From Bradyrhizobium tropiciagri (GTDB lineage Bacteria > Pseudomonadota > Alphaproteobacteria > Rhizobiales > Xanthobacteraceae): 64,000 bases of DNA. Both the position numbers and the translations under genes were made by a program. Shown here in pieces: positions 55,227 through 63,546 of the stretch (position 1 is its first letter; each line of letters starts with the position of its first letter). The DNA lies in NCBI RefSeq assembly GCF_001189845.1, contig NZ_LFLZ01000024.1, positions 1-64,000 of the forward strand, given 5' to 3'. The notes below the pieces were generated by a model, which saw only the letters and a program-made list of their open reading frames with translations, did not search any database and was not told the DNA's origin.

Positions 55227-56851
55227 ATGGCTGCAAAGGATGTGAAATTCTCGACCGATGCCCGCGATCGCCTCTTGCGCGGCGTCGATACACTTGCCAA
55301 CGCCGTCAAGGTGACGCTCGGTCCCAAAGGGCGCAATGTCGTCATCGAAAAGGCATTCGGGGCTCCGCGGATCACCAAGGACGGCGTGACTGTCGCCAAG
55401 GAGATCGAGCTCGAGGACAAGTACGAGAACATCGGTGCGCAGCTCCTGCGCGAGGTTGCCTCAAAGACGAATGACCTCGCCGGCGACGGCACTACGACTG
55501 CCACCGTGCTGGCGCAAGCGATTGTTCGGGAGGGCGCAAAGGCCGTCGCGGCCAGCCTGAATCCCCTCGACCTCAAGCGCGGTATCGATTTGGCCGTCGC
55601 CGAAGCGATCAAGGACATCGAGAAGCGGGCGCGAAAGGTCCAGTCCTCCGAAGAAGTCGCTCAGGTCGGCACGATCTCGGCGAACGGCGATGTCGCGGTC
55701 GGAAAGATCATCGCCAACGCCGTCAAGAAGGTCGGCAACGATGGCGTCATCACCGTCGAGGAGGCGAAGAGCCTCGACACCGAGCTCGATGTCGTGGAGG
55801 GCCTCCAGTTCGACCGTGGCTATCTGTCGCCCTATTTCGTCACGAATGCAGAGAAATTGCTGGTCGAGTTCGAAGATCCTTATCTTCTGATCCATGAAGC
55901 CAAGCTGAATTCGCTGCATCCCTTGCTGCCGGTACTTGAGGCGGTCGCGCAGTCCGGCAAGCCCCTGCTGATTGTCGCCGAGGATGTCGAGGGCGAGGCG
56001 CTCGCGACCTTGGTCGTCAACAGGCTCCGCGGTGGACTGAAAGTGGCTGCCGTGAAGGCGCCGGGGTTCGGCGATCGGCGAAAGGCGCAGCTCGAGGATA
56101 TCGCGGTCCTGACCGGGGGACAGACGATCTCGGATGAGCTCGGGATCAAGCTCGAGAATGTGACGCTGTCGCAGCTTGGCCGTGCCAAGCGGGTCCGGAT
56201 CGACAAGGAAAACACCACGATCGTCGGCGGCGCCGGCAAGCGCAAGGATATCGACATCCGGATTGCCCAGATCAGGGCGCAGGTCGAGGAGACCACTTCG
56301 GAGTATGACCGCGAGAAGCTGCAGGAACGCCTTGCCAAGCTCTCGGGCGGCGTTGCCGTGATCCGCGTCGGTGGCGCGACCGAGGTCGAGGTCAAGGAAA
56401 AGAAGGACCGTGTCGACGACGCGCTCAACGCCACGCGAGCGGCAATCGCGGAAGGCATTGTGCCCGGCGGCGGCGTTGCGCTGTTGCGGGCAAAGGCCGC
56501 CATCGGCCGGCTGAGCCATGGCAATGCCGACGTGCAGGCGGGAATCAACATCGTACTCAAGGCGCTGGAAAGTCCGATCCGGCAGATCGCGGAGAATGCG
56601 GGCGTGAGGGGTCCATCGTGGTTGGGAAGATCCTGGAGCAGCGATCGCCGACCTACGGCTTCAACGCACAGACCGAGGAATATGTCGATCTGATCGAGGC
56701 TGGCATCGTCGACCCGGCGAAGGTGGTGCGAACTGCATTGCAGGATGCGGCCTCGGTCGCGTCATTGATCGTGACCACGGAAGCGTTGGTCGCCGAACTG
56801 CCGAAGGACAAGCCAGCAATCGCAGCTCCCGGGGCGGGGGGAGAGTTCTGA
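55227..56851 (+). pseudogene. groEL: Chaperonin GroEL, frameshifted near position 56606
   Basis: The main frame (55227 to about 56605) is textbook GroEL, from MAAKDVKFSTDARDRLLRGV through VTLGPKGRNVVIEKAFG, the nucleotide-site DGTTT, and GIVPGGGVALLRAKAA. At IAENAGV it leaves frame and ends at 56693 with a basic tail. Restoring one G (gtg-agg to gtggagg) gives EGSIVVGKILEQRSPTYGF, YVDLIEAGIVDPAKVVRTAL and a stop at 56849-56851. The protein is then about 541 aa and ends GAGGEF, without the Gly-Gly-Met repeats of housekeeping copies. The one-base nature suggests a sequencing deletion. With GroES it folds proteins in the cytoplasm. Confidence 0.9.
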
Positions 56852-56894
56852 GCAACCGGCCGGCCGTCTCGCCGGTCGATTGATCAGAACGGGG

Positions 56895-56948
56895 CTGTCG
56901 CGAGGAGAAACGACCAAACGGCGGCTTTGGTCGGGTCTCCCGCGACAG
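56895..56948 (+). promoter_or_regulatory. Long imperfect inverted repeat between groEL and the MetQ-like gene
   Basis: Left arm 56895-56918 (ctgtcgcg...cgaccaaa) pairs with right arm 56926-56948 (tttggtcg...cgcgacag) with a 7-nt cggcggc loop and a small internal mismatch zone. The stem has about 20 pairs. It is followed by no T run. It may be a processing or attenuation hairpin that separates groEL from the downstream binding-protein genes. Confidence 0.55.
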
Positions 56949-57002
56949 TCGGCTCCACCACCAAGGGACGAGCCTTCCTCGCCGCAGCAAGAAGGGAAGA
57001 CA

Positions 57003-57836
57003 GTGTCACAAGAGAGCCTGTATCGTCCGTCCAAACTGGGCCGGTCATGGCGATATTTCGCGATTGGCCTGGTGCTCGTTGGGTTGCTTGCCAGCGCATC
57101 GCTGGTTTCGGCCGATGAAAGGCCGCTCAGAATCGGGCTCGCGACCAGCATATCGAACCAGGCTGCCGAGATTGCGGCGCGCGAAGCCAAGGCACAGGGC
57201 CTGAACGTCGAACTGATCGAGTTCAACGACTGGAACACGCCAAATCGCGCGGTAGCCGAAAAGGAGATCGACGCGAATCTGTTCCAGCATGTCCCATTCC
57301 TTGAATTCAGCATCAAGAATGCGGGCTACAAGCTCGTTCCCGTCGCGCCGGCTTTCAGTACTCCGTTCGGACTTTATTCCAAGAAGTTTAAGTCGATACC
57401 AGATCTCCCGGACAATGCCCGGATCGCGATCTCGAGTGATGCCGTGAACACCGGTCGAGCGCTGCTGCTCCTGCAGCGAGCCGGCCTGATCGAGCTCAAG
57501 CCGGGGGCCGATCATCGTGCAAAGATCGAGGACATCGTCACATACCGCAAGCCATTGAAGCTGGTCCAACTCGAAGGTCCGCAGATTGCGCGTTCCCTTG
57601 ATGACGTTGACGCCGCGGCAACCTATCCGACGTTTGCGAGGCTTGCGGGGCTCGATCCGTCCTCGGGTCTGATCTTTGAGAATGACCCGATTTATGCCTT
57701 TCAGTTCGTGACGCGGCCGGAATTGAAGGACGACGCGCGCCTGAGCCGCTTCATCGCCGTCTATCGTGACTCCGAGGCTGTGCATGCCAAGTTGCGCGAG
57801 CTTTACGGATCGCTCGTGACCTTCCCGGGGTCGTAG
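57003..57836 (+). CDS. MetQ/NlpA-family binding protein (second orphan)
   Basis: A 277-aa periplasmic protein starting at GTG 57003 after agaagggaag; the open frame upstream to 56880 overlaps the hairpin and has no resemblance to the family. The signal peptide (YFAIGLVLVGLLASASLVSA) has no lipobox Cys. MetQ wording: IGLATSISNQAAEIAAREAK, NRAVAEKEIDANLFQHVPFL, VPVAPAFSTPFGLYSKKFKS and IARSLDDVDAAATYPTFARL. No metNI genes are near. Its paralogue is at 32861. A DppA-like gene follows after 9 bp, an odd pairing. Confidence 0.87.
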   Translation: MSQESLYRPSKLGRSWRYFAIGLVLVGLLASASLVSADERPLRIGLATSISNQAAEIAAREAKAQGLNVELIEFNDWNTPNRAVAEKEIDANLFQHVPFLEFSIKNAGYKLVPVAPAFSTPFGLYSKKFKSIPDLPDNARIAISSDAVNTGRALLLLQRAGLIELKPGADHRAKIEDIVTYRKPLKLVQLEGPQIARSLDDVDAAATYPTFARLAGLDPSSGLIFENDPIYAFQFVTRPELKDDARLSRFIAVYRDSEAVHAKLRELYGSLVTFPGS

Positions 57837-57845
57837 GCAAGCAGA

Positions 57846-59441
57846 ATGGTCTCGATTTCCCGACGAACCTTCGTCACGGCAACCGTGGCTGCCCTCGCGG
57901 CGCCGGCTCGCGGTGCGCGGGCGCAAGAGGGCAGTCCCCGCGCCGGCGGGCGGCTATCCTTCGTGATCCAGCCCGAACCGACCACGCTGGTGTGCTTCAA
58001 CACGACGGAGGGGCCGGCCATCCAGGCTAGCACCAAGGTCGTCGAGGGGCTGCTGACCTACGACTTCGAGCTCAATCCCAAACCGCAACTCGCAACGGCC
58101 TGGAGCGTCAGCGAAGACGGGTTGCAATATCGTTTCGAGTTGCGGCGGAACGTGAAATGGCATGACGGCCAGCCGTTTAGGGCAGCGGACGTTGTCTATT
58201 CCATCGGTCTTCTCAAATCCGCGCATCCACGTGGTCGTACGACCTTTGCCAACCTGCTCGAAGCCGGTGCGGTCGACGAGCATACGGTCGTGCTTAAACT
58301 GTCGAAGCCGGCGCCGTACCTGCTCTACGCGCTGGCGGCGGGCGAGTCTCCGATCGTTCCGCGTCACATTTACGACGGTAAGGGCGATCCGCTGCAAAAC
58401 CCCAACAATCGTGCGCCAATTGGGACCGGGCCCTTCGTCTTCAAGGAATGGGTGCTCGGCAACTATGTCGGCTATGTCCGCAATCCGAACTACTGGGACA
58501 GCCCGAAGCCATATCTTGACGCCTTGCTGGTTCGCGTAATCCCTGACGGGGCTGCGCGCGCTGTCGCGTTTGAAACCGGTGAGCTCGACCTCGGTGGATC
58601 GACGCCCGTTTCGCCGCTGGACCTCGAGCGCTTCCGCTCCCTTCCGCATCTAGGCCAGGAGACGCGTGGTTACGAATACTCTCCGACGCTCTACGGCCTG
58701 GAGTTCAATCTGGATCATCCGATCCTGAAGAGCCCGCAAGTTCGCAAGGCGATCGCGCATGCGGTCGACCCCGCCGTGGTGCTGAACGTGGCATGGTACG
58801 GACTGGGAGAACGGACGGTCAGCATCGTCAGTCCGACCTTGAAGCGGTTCTACAACGCCAAGGTCCCGACATACTCTTATGATCCCAAGGCCGCGGCCAA
58901 GCTCCTGGACGAGGCCGGCTTCCCCTTGAGAGGCCGTTGGCGGTTTGCGCTGACGCACGACTTCCAGCCCTTTGGCGAGAACTTCAAGCGCAGTGGCGAA
59001 GCCCTGAAGAGCGCGTTGGCCGCCGTTGGCATTGACGTAACCGTTCGCGGGCAGGATTTTCCGAGCTATCTGAAGCGCGTCTATACCGACCGCGACTACG
59101 ACTTCACCTTTCACCCCTTCACCAACATGTTCGATCCGACGGTCGGTCTGCAGAGGTTCTTCACCAGCGACAACTATCGCAAGGGTGTGGCCTTCACCAA
59201 TGCGAGCCATTACTCCAATCCGGAGGTCGATCAGCTCTTTGCCCAGATTGCCGTCGAATCCGACGCGACCAGGCGCAGGGCGCTGATTGATCGCTTTCAG
59301 GAGGTTGTCGCGGATGAGCTTCCGGTGCTCCCCTTGATGCTGAGCAAGCCCGTGACGGTCTACAACCGGCGCGTGGTCGGGCACACCATCGATAGTGCCG
59401 GTGTGCAGGGCAATTTTGCGGAAGTCTGGCTGCGCGGCTAG
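57846..59441 (+). CDS. Peptide/opine-type (DppA family) ABC substrate-binding protein
   Basis: A 531-aa family-5 binding protein with twin-arginine-like leader SRRTFVTATVAALAAPARGA. Segments: GGRLSFVIQPEPTTLVCFNT, LATAWSVSEDGLQYRFELRR, VKWHDGQPFRAADVVYSIGL and IGTGPFVFKEWVLGNYVGYV. It resembles the DppA-like protein at 27106-28716, both having the APIGTGPF and RNVKWHDG/PGVKWHDG wording. It is 9 bp after the MetQ-like gene. Its stop codon overlaps the stop of the convergent ATPase gene in the shared CTAG. The permease genes of the second Dpp-type set, convergent to it, are natural partners. Confidence 0.87.
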   Translation: MVSISRRTFVTATVAALAAPARGARAQEGSPRAGGRLSFVIQPEPTTLVCFNTTEGPAIQASTKVVEGLLTYDFELNPKPQLATAWSVSEDGLQYRFELRRNVKWHDGQPFRAADVVYSIGLLKSAHPRGRTTFANLLEAGAVDEHTVVLKLSKPAPYLLYALAAGESPIVPRHIYDGKGDPLQNPNNRAPIGTGPFVFKEWVLGNYVGYVRNPNYWDSPKPYLDALLVRVIPDGAARAVAFETGELDLGGSTPVSPLDLERFRSLPHLGQETRGYEYSPTLYGLEFNLDHPILKSPQVRKAIAHAVDPAVVLNVAWYGLGERTVSIVSPTLKRFYNAKVPTYSYDPKAAAKLLDEAGFPLRGRWRFALTHDFQPFGENFKRSGEALKSALAAVGIDVTVRGQDFPSYLKRVYTDRDYDFTFHPFTNMFDPTVGLQRFFTSDNYRKGVAFTNASHYSNPEVDQLFAQIAVESDATRRRALIDRFQEVVADELPVLPLMLSKPVTVYNRRVVGHTIDSAGVQGNFAEVWLRG

Positions 59442-60391
59442 GTCGGGCCTGCAGTTATCTCGGCGTGATGGCATGCGACCCGCTGGCCGGAGCGAGCGCT
59501 GCGCAGCTCAGGGGACTGCTGCGTGCAGAGCTCCGTTGCGAGCGGACAGCGCGGCTGGAAACGGCAGCCTTTGGTCGCGTTGCGCGGGTCCGGCAGGTCG
59601 CCCGGCAGGGGCGCCGCATAACGGCGCCGCGCGGGATCCGGGATGGCGTCGATCAGCGCGCGGGTGTAGGGATGCAGCGGATTCTTCCAGATTTGCTGAT
59701 GGCTGCCGGTTTCGACGATGCGCCCGAGATACATCACCAGCACCCGATCCGACAGATAACGCACGACCGAGAGGTCGTGGGATATGAAGAGCAGCGACAG
59801 CTTCAAGTCACGCTTGATGTTGGCGAGCAGATTGAGGATCTGGGCCTGCACTGATAGATCTAGCGCGGACACCGGCTCGTCGCAGATGATCAGATCCGGT
59901 CCCAGGACCAGCGCTCGTGCGATTCCGATGCGCTGACGCTGGCCGCCCGAAAATTCGTGCGGATAGCGTGCAACCGTGTCCTCCGGCAAGCCGACCTGGG
60001 ACAGGATTGCGCTGACCCGCTGGCGTCGGTCGGCGCGTGAGCCTACGCGATGGACGTCGAGCGGTGCCAATAGAATATCGCCGATGGTGTGGCGCGGATT
60101 GAGCGAGGCAAACGGGTCCTGGAACACCATCTGCAGCCTGCGTCGGTAGGCCCGCAGTCGCCGCTCCGGCAGCGCGGTGAGATCCACGCCGTCGAACGCG
60201 ATACGGCCGGCCGACGGTTCGACGAGCCGCAGGATCGTCTTGCCGAGGGTCGACTTTCCGCAGCCGGACTCTCCAACGAGACCGACTGTCTCGCCTGGCG
60301 CGATGTCGAGCGATACGCCATCCACCGCGTAGAGCGGCGCAGTACCGACCCGATAGGTGGTCTTGAGATTAGTAACTGACAGCAGCGTCAT
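59438..60391 (-). CDS. Dpp-type ABC ATPase (DppF)
   Basis: A 317-aa ATPase with P loop GESGCGKS at 40-47, Q-loop MVFQDPFASLNPRHTIGDIL, signature FSGGQRQRIGIARAL and Walker B LIICDEPVSALDL. The C-terminal Cys-containing zone KGCRFQPRCPLATELCTQQ is typical of oligopeptide ATPases and may bind a cluster. I chose ATG 60391, which overlaps the preceding gene by 23 bp; the frame extends to 60475 without resemblance. It is the last gene of a minus-strand Dpp operon. Confidence 0.92.
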   Translation of the reverse strand: MTLLSVTNLKTTYRVGTAPLYAVDGVSLDIAPGETVGLVGESGCGKSTLGKTILRLVEPSAGRIAFDGVDLTALPERRLRAYRRRLQMVFQDPFASLNPRHTIGDILLAPLDVHRVGSRADRRQRVSAILSQVGLPEDTVARYPHEFSGGQRQRIGIARALVLGPDLIICDEPVSALDLSVQAQILNLLANIKRDLKLSLLFISHDLSVVRYLSDRVLVMYLGRIVETGSHQQIWKNPLHPYTRALIDAIPDPARRRYAAPLPGDLPDPRNATKGCRFQPRCPLATELCTQQSPELRSARSGQRVACHHAEITAGPT

Positions 60392-61373
60392 GATGCAGAC
60401 CGCGAGATGATTCGGAGATATCGACATGGCAGGCAACGCGCCGTCCAATCGCAGCGTCGCGTTCGTACGGGACATTGGTCCGGCACTGCGTCAACCGGAC
60501 CGGACATCGCGGTGCAAAGGGACAACCTGCCTGGGTTGCCGCGGACGCGATGTTGCCGGGTATCTCCGACAGCCTAGCGCTTCGATAGTGCAGATTTTCG
60601 TGCAATCGCGGAGATGCCGCGAGTAGCCCCTGCGTGTAGGGATGCAAGGGATGCTCGAACAAGACGTCCGGTGGCGCCTCCTCGACCTTTCGGCCGGCAT
60701 ACGTGACGACGACACGGTCGGCCCATTGGCCGACCAGACCGAGATCATGGGTGATCAGCAGCAGCGACAGCGACAGTTCGCGGCGCAGGCGATCAAGCAG
60801 CTCGAGCACCTGGGCCTGGATGGTCACATCGAGCGCGGTGGTCGGCTCGTCCGCGATCAGGATCTTCGGACGGCACGCCGCCGCGATCGCGATCATGACG
60901 CGCTGGCGCATGCCACCCGACAGTCGGTGCGGATGATCATCCAGGCATCGCTCAGGGTTGGGAATGCGCACCAGATCGAGCAGCTCGGCCGCTTCGCGTC
61001 GCGCCTGTGCCTTCGACAGGCCGCGATGCACCTGGAGAACCTCCGCGATCTGTCGGCCGATGGTCAGCACCGGGTTGAGTGACGTCATCGGTTCCTGGAA
61101 GATCATTGCGATATCGCGACCCCGTCGGCGACGCATCTCGACCTCGGGAAGCGCGAGTAGATCATCGTCATCGAGGCGCACCCGACCGGAGGCAATACGC
61201 GCGGTGCTGGGGAGCAGGCGCATCAGCGCCAATGCCGTCAGCGATTTTCCGGAGCCGGATTCGCCGACGATGGCAAGCGTCTCCGCCGGCGCCAGGCTGA
61301 AGCTGAGGTTCCGCACCGGCGTTGCGCTCGGAAAGCCGATGGTGAGATCGCGGACGTCGAGCAGGGGTGCCAT
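60369..61373 (-). CDS. Dpp-type ABC ATPase (DppD)
   Basis: A 334-aa ATPase with P loop GESGSGKS at 37-44, IFQEPMTSLNPVLTIGRQIA, signature LSGGMRQRVMIAIAA and Walker B ILIADEPTTALDV. VVTYAGRKVEEAPPDVLFEH and a C-terminal AGCPFAPRCPVRLTQCRTN zone follow. It lies 1 bp after dppC on the minus strand. With DppF it forms the ATPase heterodimer, in contrast to the fused version in the other operon. Confidence 0.92.
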   Translation of the reverse strand: MAPLLDVRDLTIGFPSATPVRNLSFSLAPAETLAIVGESGSGKSLTALALMRLLPSTARIASGRVRLDDDDLLALPEVEMRRRRGRDIAMIFQEPMTSLNPVLTIGRQIAEVLQVHRGLSKAQARREAAELLDLVRIPNPERCLDDHPHRLSGGMRQRVMIAIAAACRPKILIADEPTTALDVTIQAQVLELLDRLRRELSLSLLLITHDLGLVGQWADRVVVTYAGRKVEEAPPDVLFEHPLHPYTQGLLAASPRLHENLHYRSARLSEIPGNIASAATQAGCPFAPRCPVRLTQCRTNVPYERDAAIGRRVACHVDISESSRGLHHDAAVSY

Positions 61374-61374
61374 C

Positions 61375-62352
61375 CTATCGCTCCCGGCTGAGACGCGGAT
61401 TGAGCACGTCCGTCAGCCCGTCGCCGATCAGGTTCAACGAGAGTACGGTCAGGACGATGACGAGGCCCGGAAGCGCGGTGAGATACCACGCCGTTCTGAT
61501 CAACTCGCGTCCGGAGCCGATCATGCTGCCCCAGCTCACGACATTCGGGTCGCCAAGTCCGAGGAATGACAGCGCCGCCTCCATCAGGATCGCGGTCGCG
61601 ACCATCACCGACGTGGTCACGATGATTGCCGGAAGGGCATTGGGCAGGATCTCGCGGACGACGATGCGGGTGTCGCTGAAGCCGAGACTGCGTGCCGCCA
61701 TGACGAACTCCTTTTCGCGCAGCACCCGAAATTCGGCGCGGACCAGCCGTGCAATGGTCGGCCAGGTGACGAGCCCGATCGCCCAGGTCACCGTCGCAAT
61801 CGAAGGTTGGGCGATCGCGACCAGCACGACGAGCAGGATAAAGCTCGGAATGGTCTGGAACAGTTCGATGACCCGGACGAGGAAGTCGTCGATGCGGCCG
61901 CCCCGATAGCCGGCGACCGCACCCACCACAGTGCCGACCGTCACGCCGATCGTCGTGGCGACAAAGCCGATCAGGAGTGAAATCCGTGCTCCATGCATCA
62001 GGCCGGCGGCGACATCGCGTCCCAGCGAGTCGGTTCCAAGGGGATAGGCGAGATCCTGTCCCGGCCACAACAGGGGACGCGCAACCATCGACAGAGGATC
62101 GCCGGGATAGAGAACCGGAGCGAACACGGCCGCCGCGATGATCACCAGCAGCAAGACGGTGCCCGCTACGAACGAGGGATTTCGTCGCAGACGGTCAGGC
62201 AACCAGGATCGCTGACGGCCAGCGTCGATCGCGATCACATGCGTGTCGGGCGCATGAATATTCGACCATTCGGGGCGGTCCGGGACAGGCCGCGGCCGAT
62301 CATCAGCGGAGTGCTCGGTCGGGCGGGTGGAGTCCAACGTGGCGTCGGTCAT
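61375..62352 (-). CDS. Dpp-type ABC permease (DppC)
   Basis: A 325-aa permease. After a polar N-terminal 55 residues come the first helix (AGTVLLLVIIAAAVFAPVLY), PLGTDSLGRDVAAGLMHGAR, LIGFVATTIGVTVGTVVGA and the docking loop AARSLGFSDTRIVVREILPN. SFLGLGDPNVVSWGSMIGSG is the signature end. ATG 62352 gives MTDATLDSTRPTEHS. It is 2 bp after dppB on the minus strand. Both permeases form the channel for the DppA-type proteins nearby. Confidence 0.92.
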   Translation of the reverse strand: MTDATLDSTRPTEHSADDRPRPVPDRPEWSNIHAPDTHVIAIDAGRQRSWLPDRLRRNPSFVAGTVLLLVIIAAAVFAPVLYPGDPLSMVARPLLWPGQDLAYPLGTDSLGRDVAAGLMHGARISLLIGFVATTIGVTVGTVVGAVAGYRGGRIDDFLVRVIELFQTIPSFILLVVLVAIAQPSIATVTWAIGLVTWPTIARLVRAEFRVLREKEFVMAARSLGFSDTRIVVREILPNALPAIIVTTSVMVATAILMEAALSFLGLGDPNVVSWGSMIGSGRELIRTAWYLTALPGLVIVLTVLSLNLIGDGLTDVLNPRLSRER

Positions 62353-62354
62353 GG

Positions 62355-63341
62355 TCAGCGCGTCTCGATGCGTGGGTCGAGCCAGGCCTGCACGAGATCG
62401 ACCGTGACATTGGCGATGATCACGAGCAGGGAAGAAAGCAGGAGAATTCCGAGCAGCACGCTGAAGTCGCGGCTCATCACGGCCTCGAAAGCGAGGCGGC
62501 CGAGGCCGGGCCAGCTGTACACCGTCTCGACCACCACGGCGCCGCCGAGCAAACCTCCGAAATGCATGCCGGCGACCGTCGTGACCGGCAACAGGGCGTT
62601 ACGCAAGACATGACGCACTGTGATCGTGAGTGGAGATAGCCCTTTCGCGGCTGCGGTACGCACATAGTCCTGTGCCTGGGCTTCGAGCATGGCGGCGCGA
62701 GCCAGTCTGGAGTAGATCGCGATGTAGAACAGCGACAGCGAGACTGCGGGCAGAACCATGTAGCGGGCACGATCGATCAGCAGATCGAAGCCGCTGATGT
62801 CAGCGCCGATCGTGGCCGCGCCGCCGCTCGGCAACCACCCCAGCTTGACGGAAAACAGCAGGATCAGCATCAGGCCGATCCAGAACCCCGGGATCGAGTA
62901 GAACAGCGTGACGACGATCGAGATCACCCGGTCGGGCCATCGGCCGGCGAACGTAGCCATCACGATGCCGAGCGCGATGCCGCCGGCGAGGGCTATGACG
63001 AGCGCCGTCGTCATCAATGCCACGGTGCCGGGCAGTCGCTGGCCGATGATGTCGGCGACCGGAAGGTTGTAGCGCGGCGAATAGCCGAGGCTCAGATGGG
63101 CGAGATTGTCGAGATACGCCACGAGTTGCAGCAAGACTGGCTGGTCGAGGCCGAAGCGGGAGCGGAGCGCGGCGACCGTTTCCATCGTCGCCGATCCGGA
63201 TTCGCCGGCAAGCACGTCGGCTGCATCGCCGGGCGCGAGCTGCAGCAGAAAAAAATTGATGACGATGATTCCGATCACCGTCGGTACCGCCTGCCAGATC
63301 GTGCGGCGAAAAGTCTTTCCGATGCGCTGGATGCCTGACAT
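62355..63341 (-). CDS. Dpp-type ABC permease (DppB)
   Basis: A 328-aa permease with the start RTIWQAVPTVIGIIVINFFL, LRSRFGLDQPVLLQLVAYLD, FSIPGFWIGL-like wording (LFYSIPGFWIGLMLILLFSV), and the docking loop YVRTAAAKGLSPLTITVRHV. GAVVVETVYSWPGLGRLAFE is the conserved end. It is the first gene of a minus-strand operon (B, C, D, F). The 205-bp gap to the divergent flavin monooxygenase (start 63547) should hold both promoters. There is no binding-protein gene in this operon. Confidence 0.92.
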   Translation of the reverse strand: MSGIQRIGKTFRRTIWQAVPTVIGIIVINFFLLQLAPGDAADVLAGESGSATMETVAALRSRFGLDQPVLLQLVAYLDNLAHLSLGYSPRYNLPVADIIGQRLPGTVALMTTALVIALAGGIALGIVMATFAGRWPDRVISIVVTLFYSIPGFWIGLMLILLFSVKLGWLPSGGAATIGADISGFDLLIDRARYMVLPAVSLSLFYIAIYSRLARAAMLEAQAQDYVRTAAAKGLSPLTITVRHVLRNALLPVTTVAGMHFGGLLGGAVVVETVYSWPGLGRLAFEAVMSRDFSVLLGILLLSSLLVIIANVTVDLVQAWLDPRIETR

Positions 63342-63546
63342 GTTTGTTCTAACTTTCGCGCCGTGTCGAAAAAATACGTGTGCTCATGCGTTCGCTCGTC
63401 ACGTGTCGGGAGTACCGAGATCGCGCAATGTGGAACGTGCCGCGCGGTTGACAACGGCAAAGCCCGCCGCCAACGTCGATGCATTCACGTGCGATCGTAT
63501 CGATGTTGCGGATGCTCCACGGACGGCACGTATCACCACGACGGAC

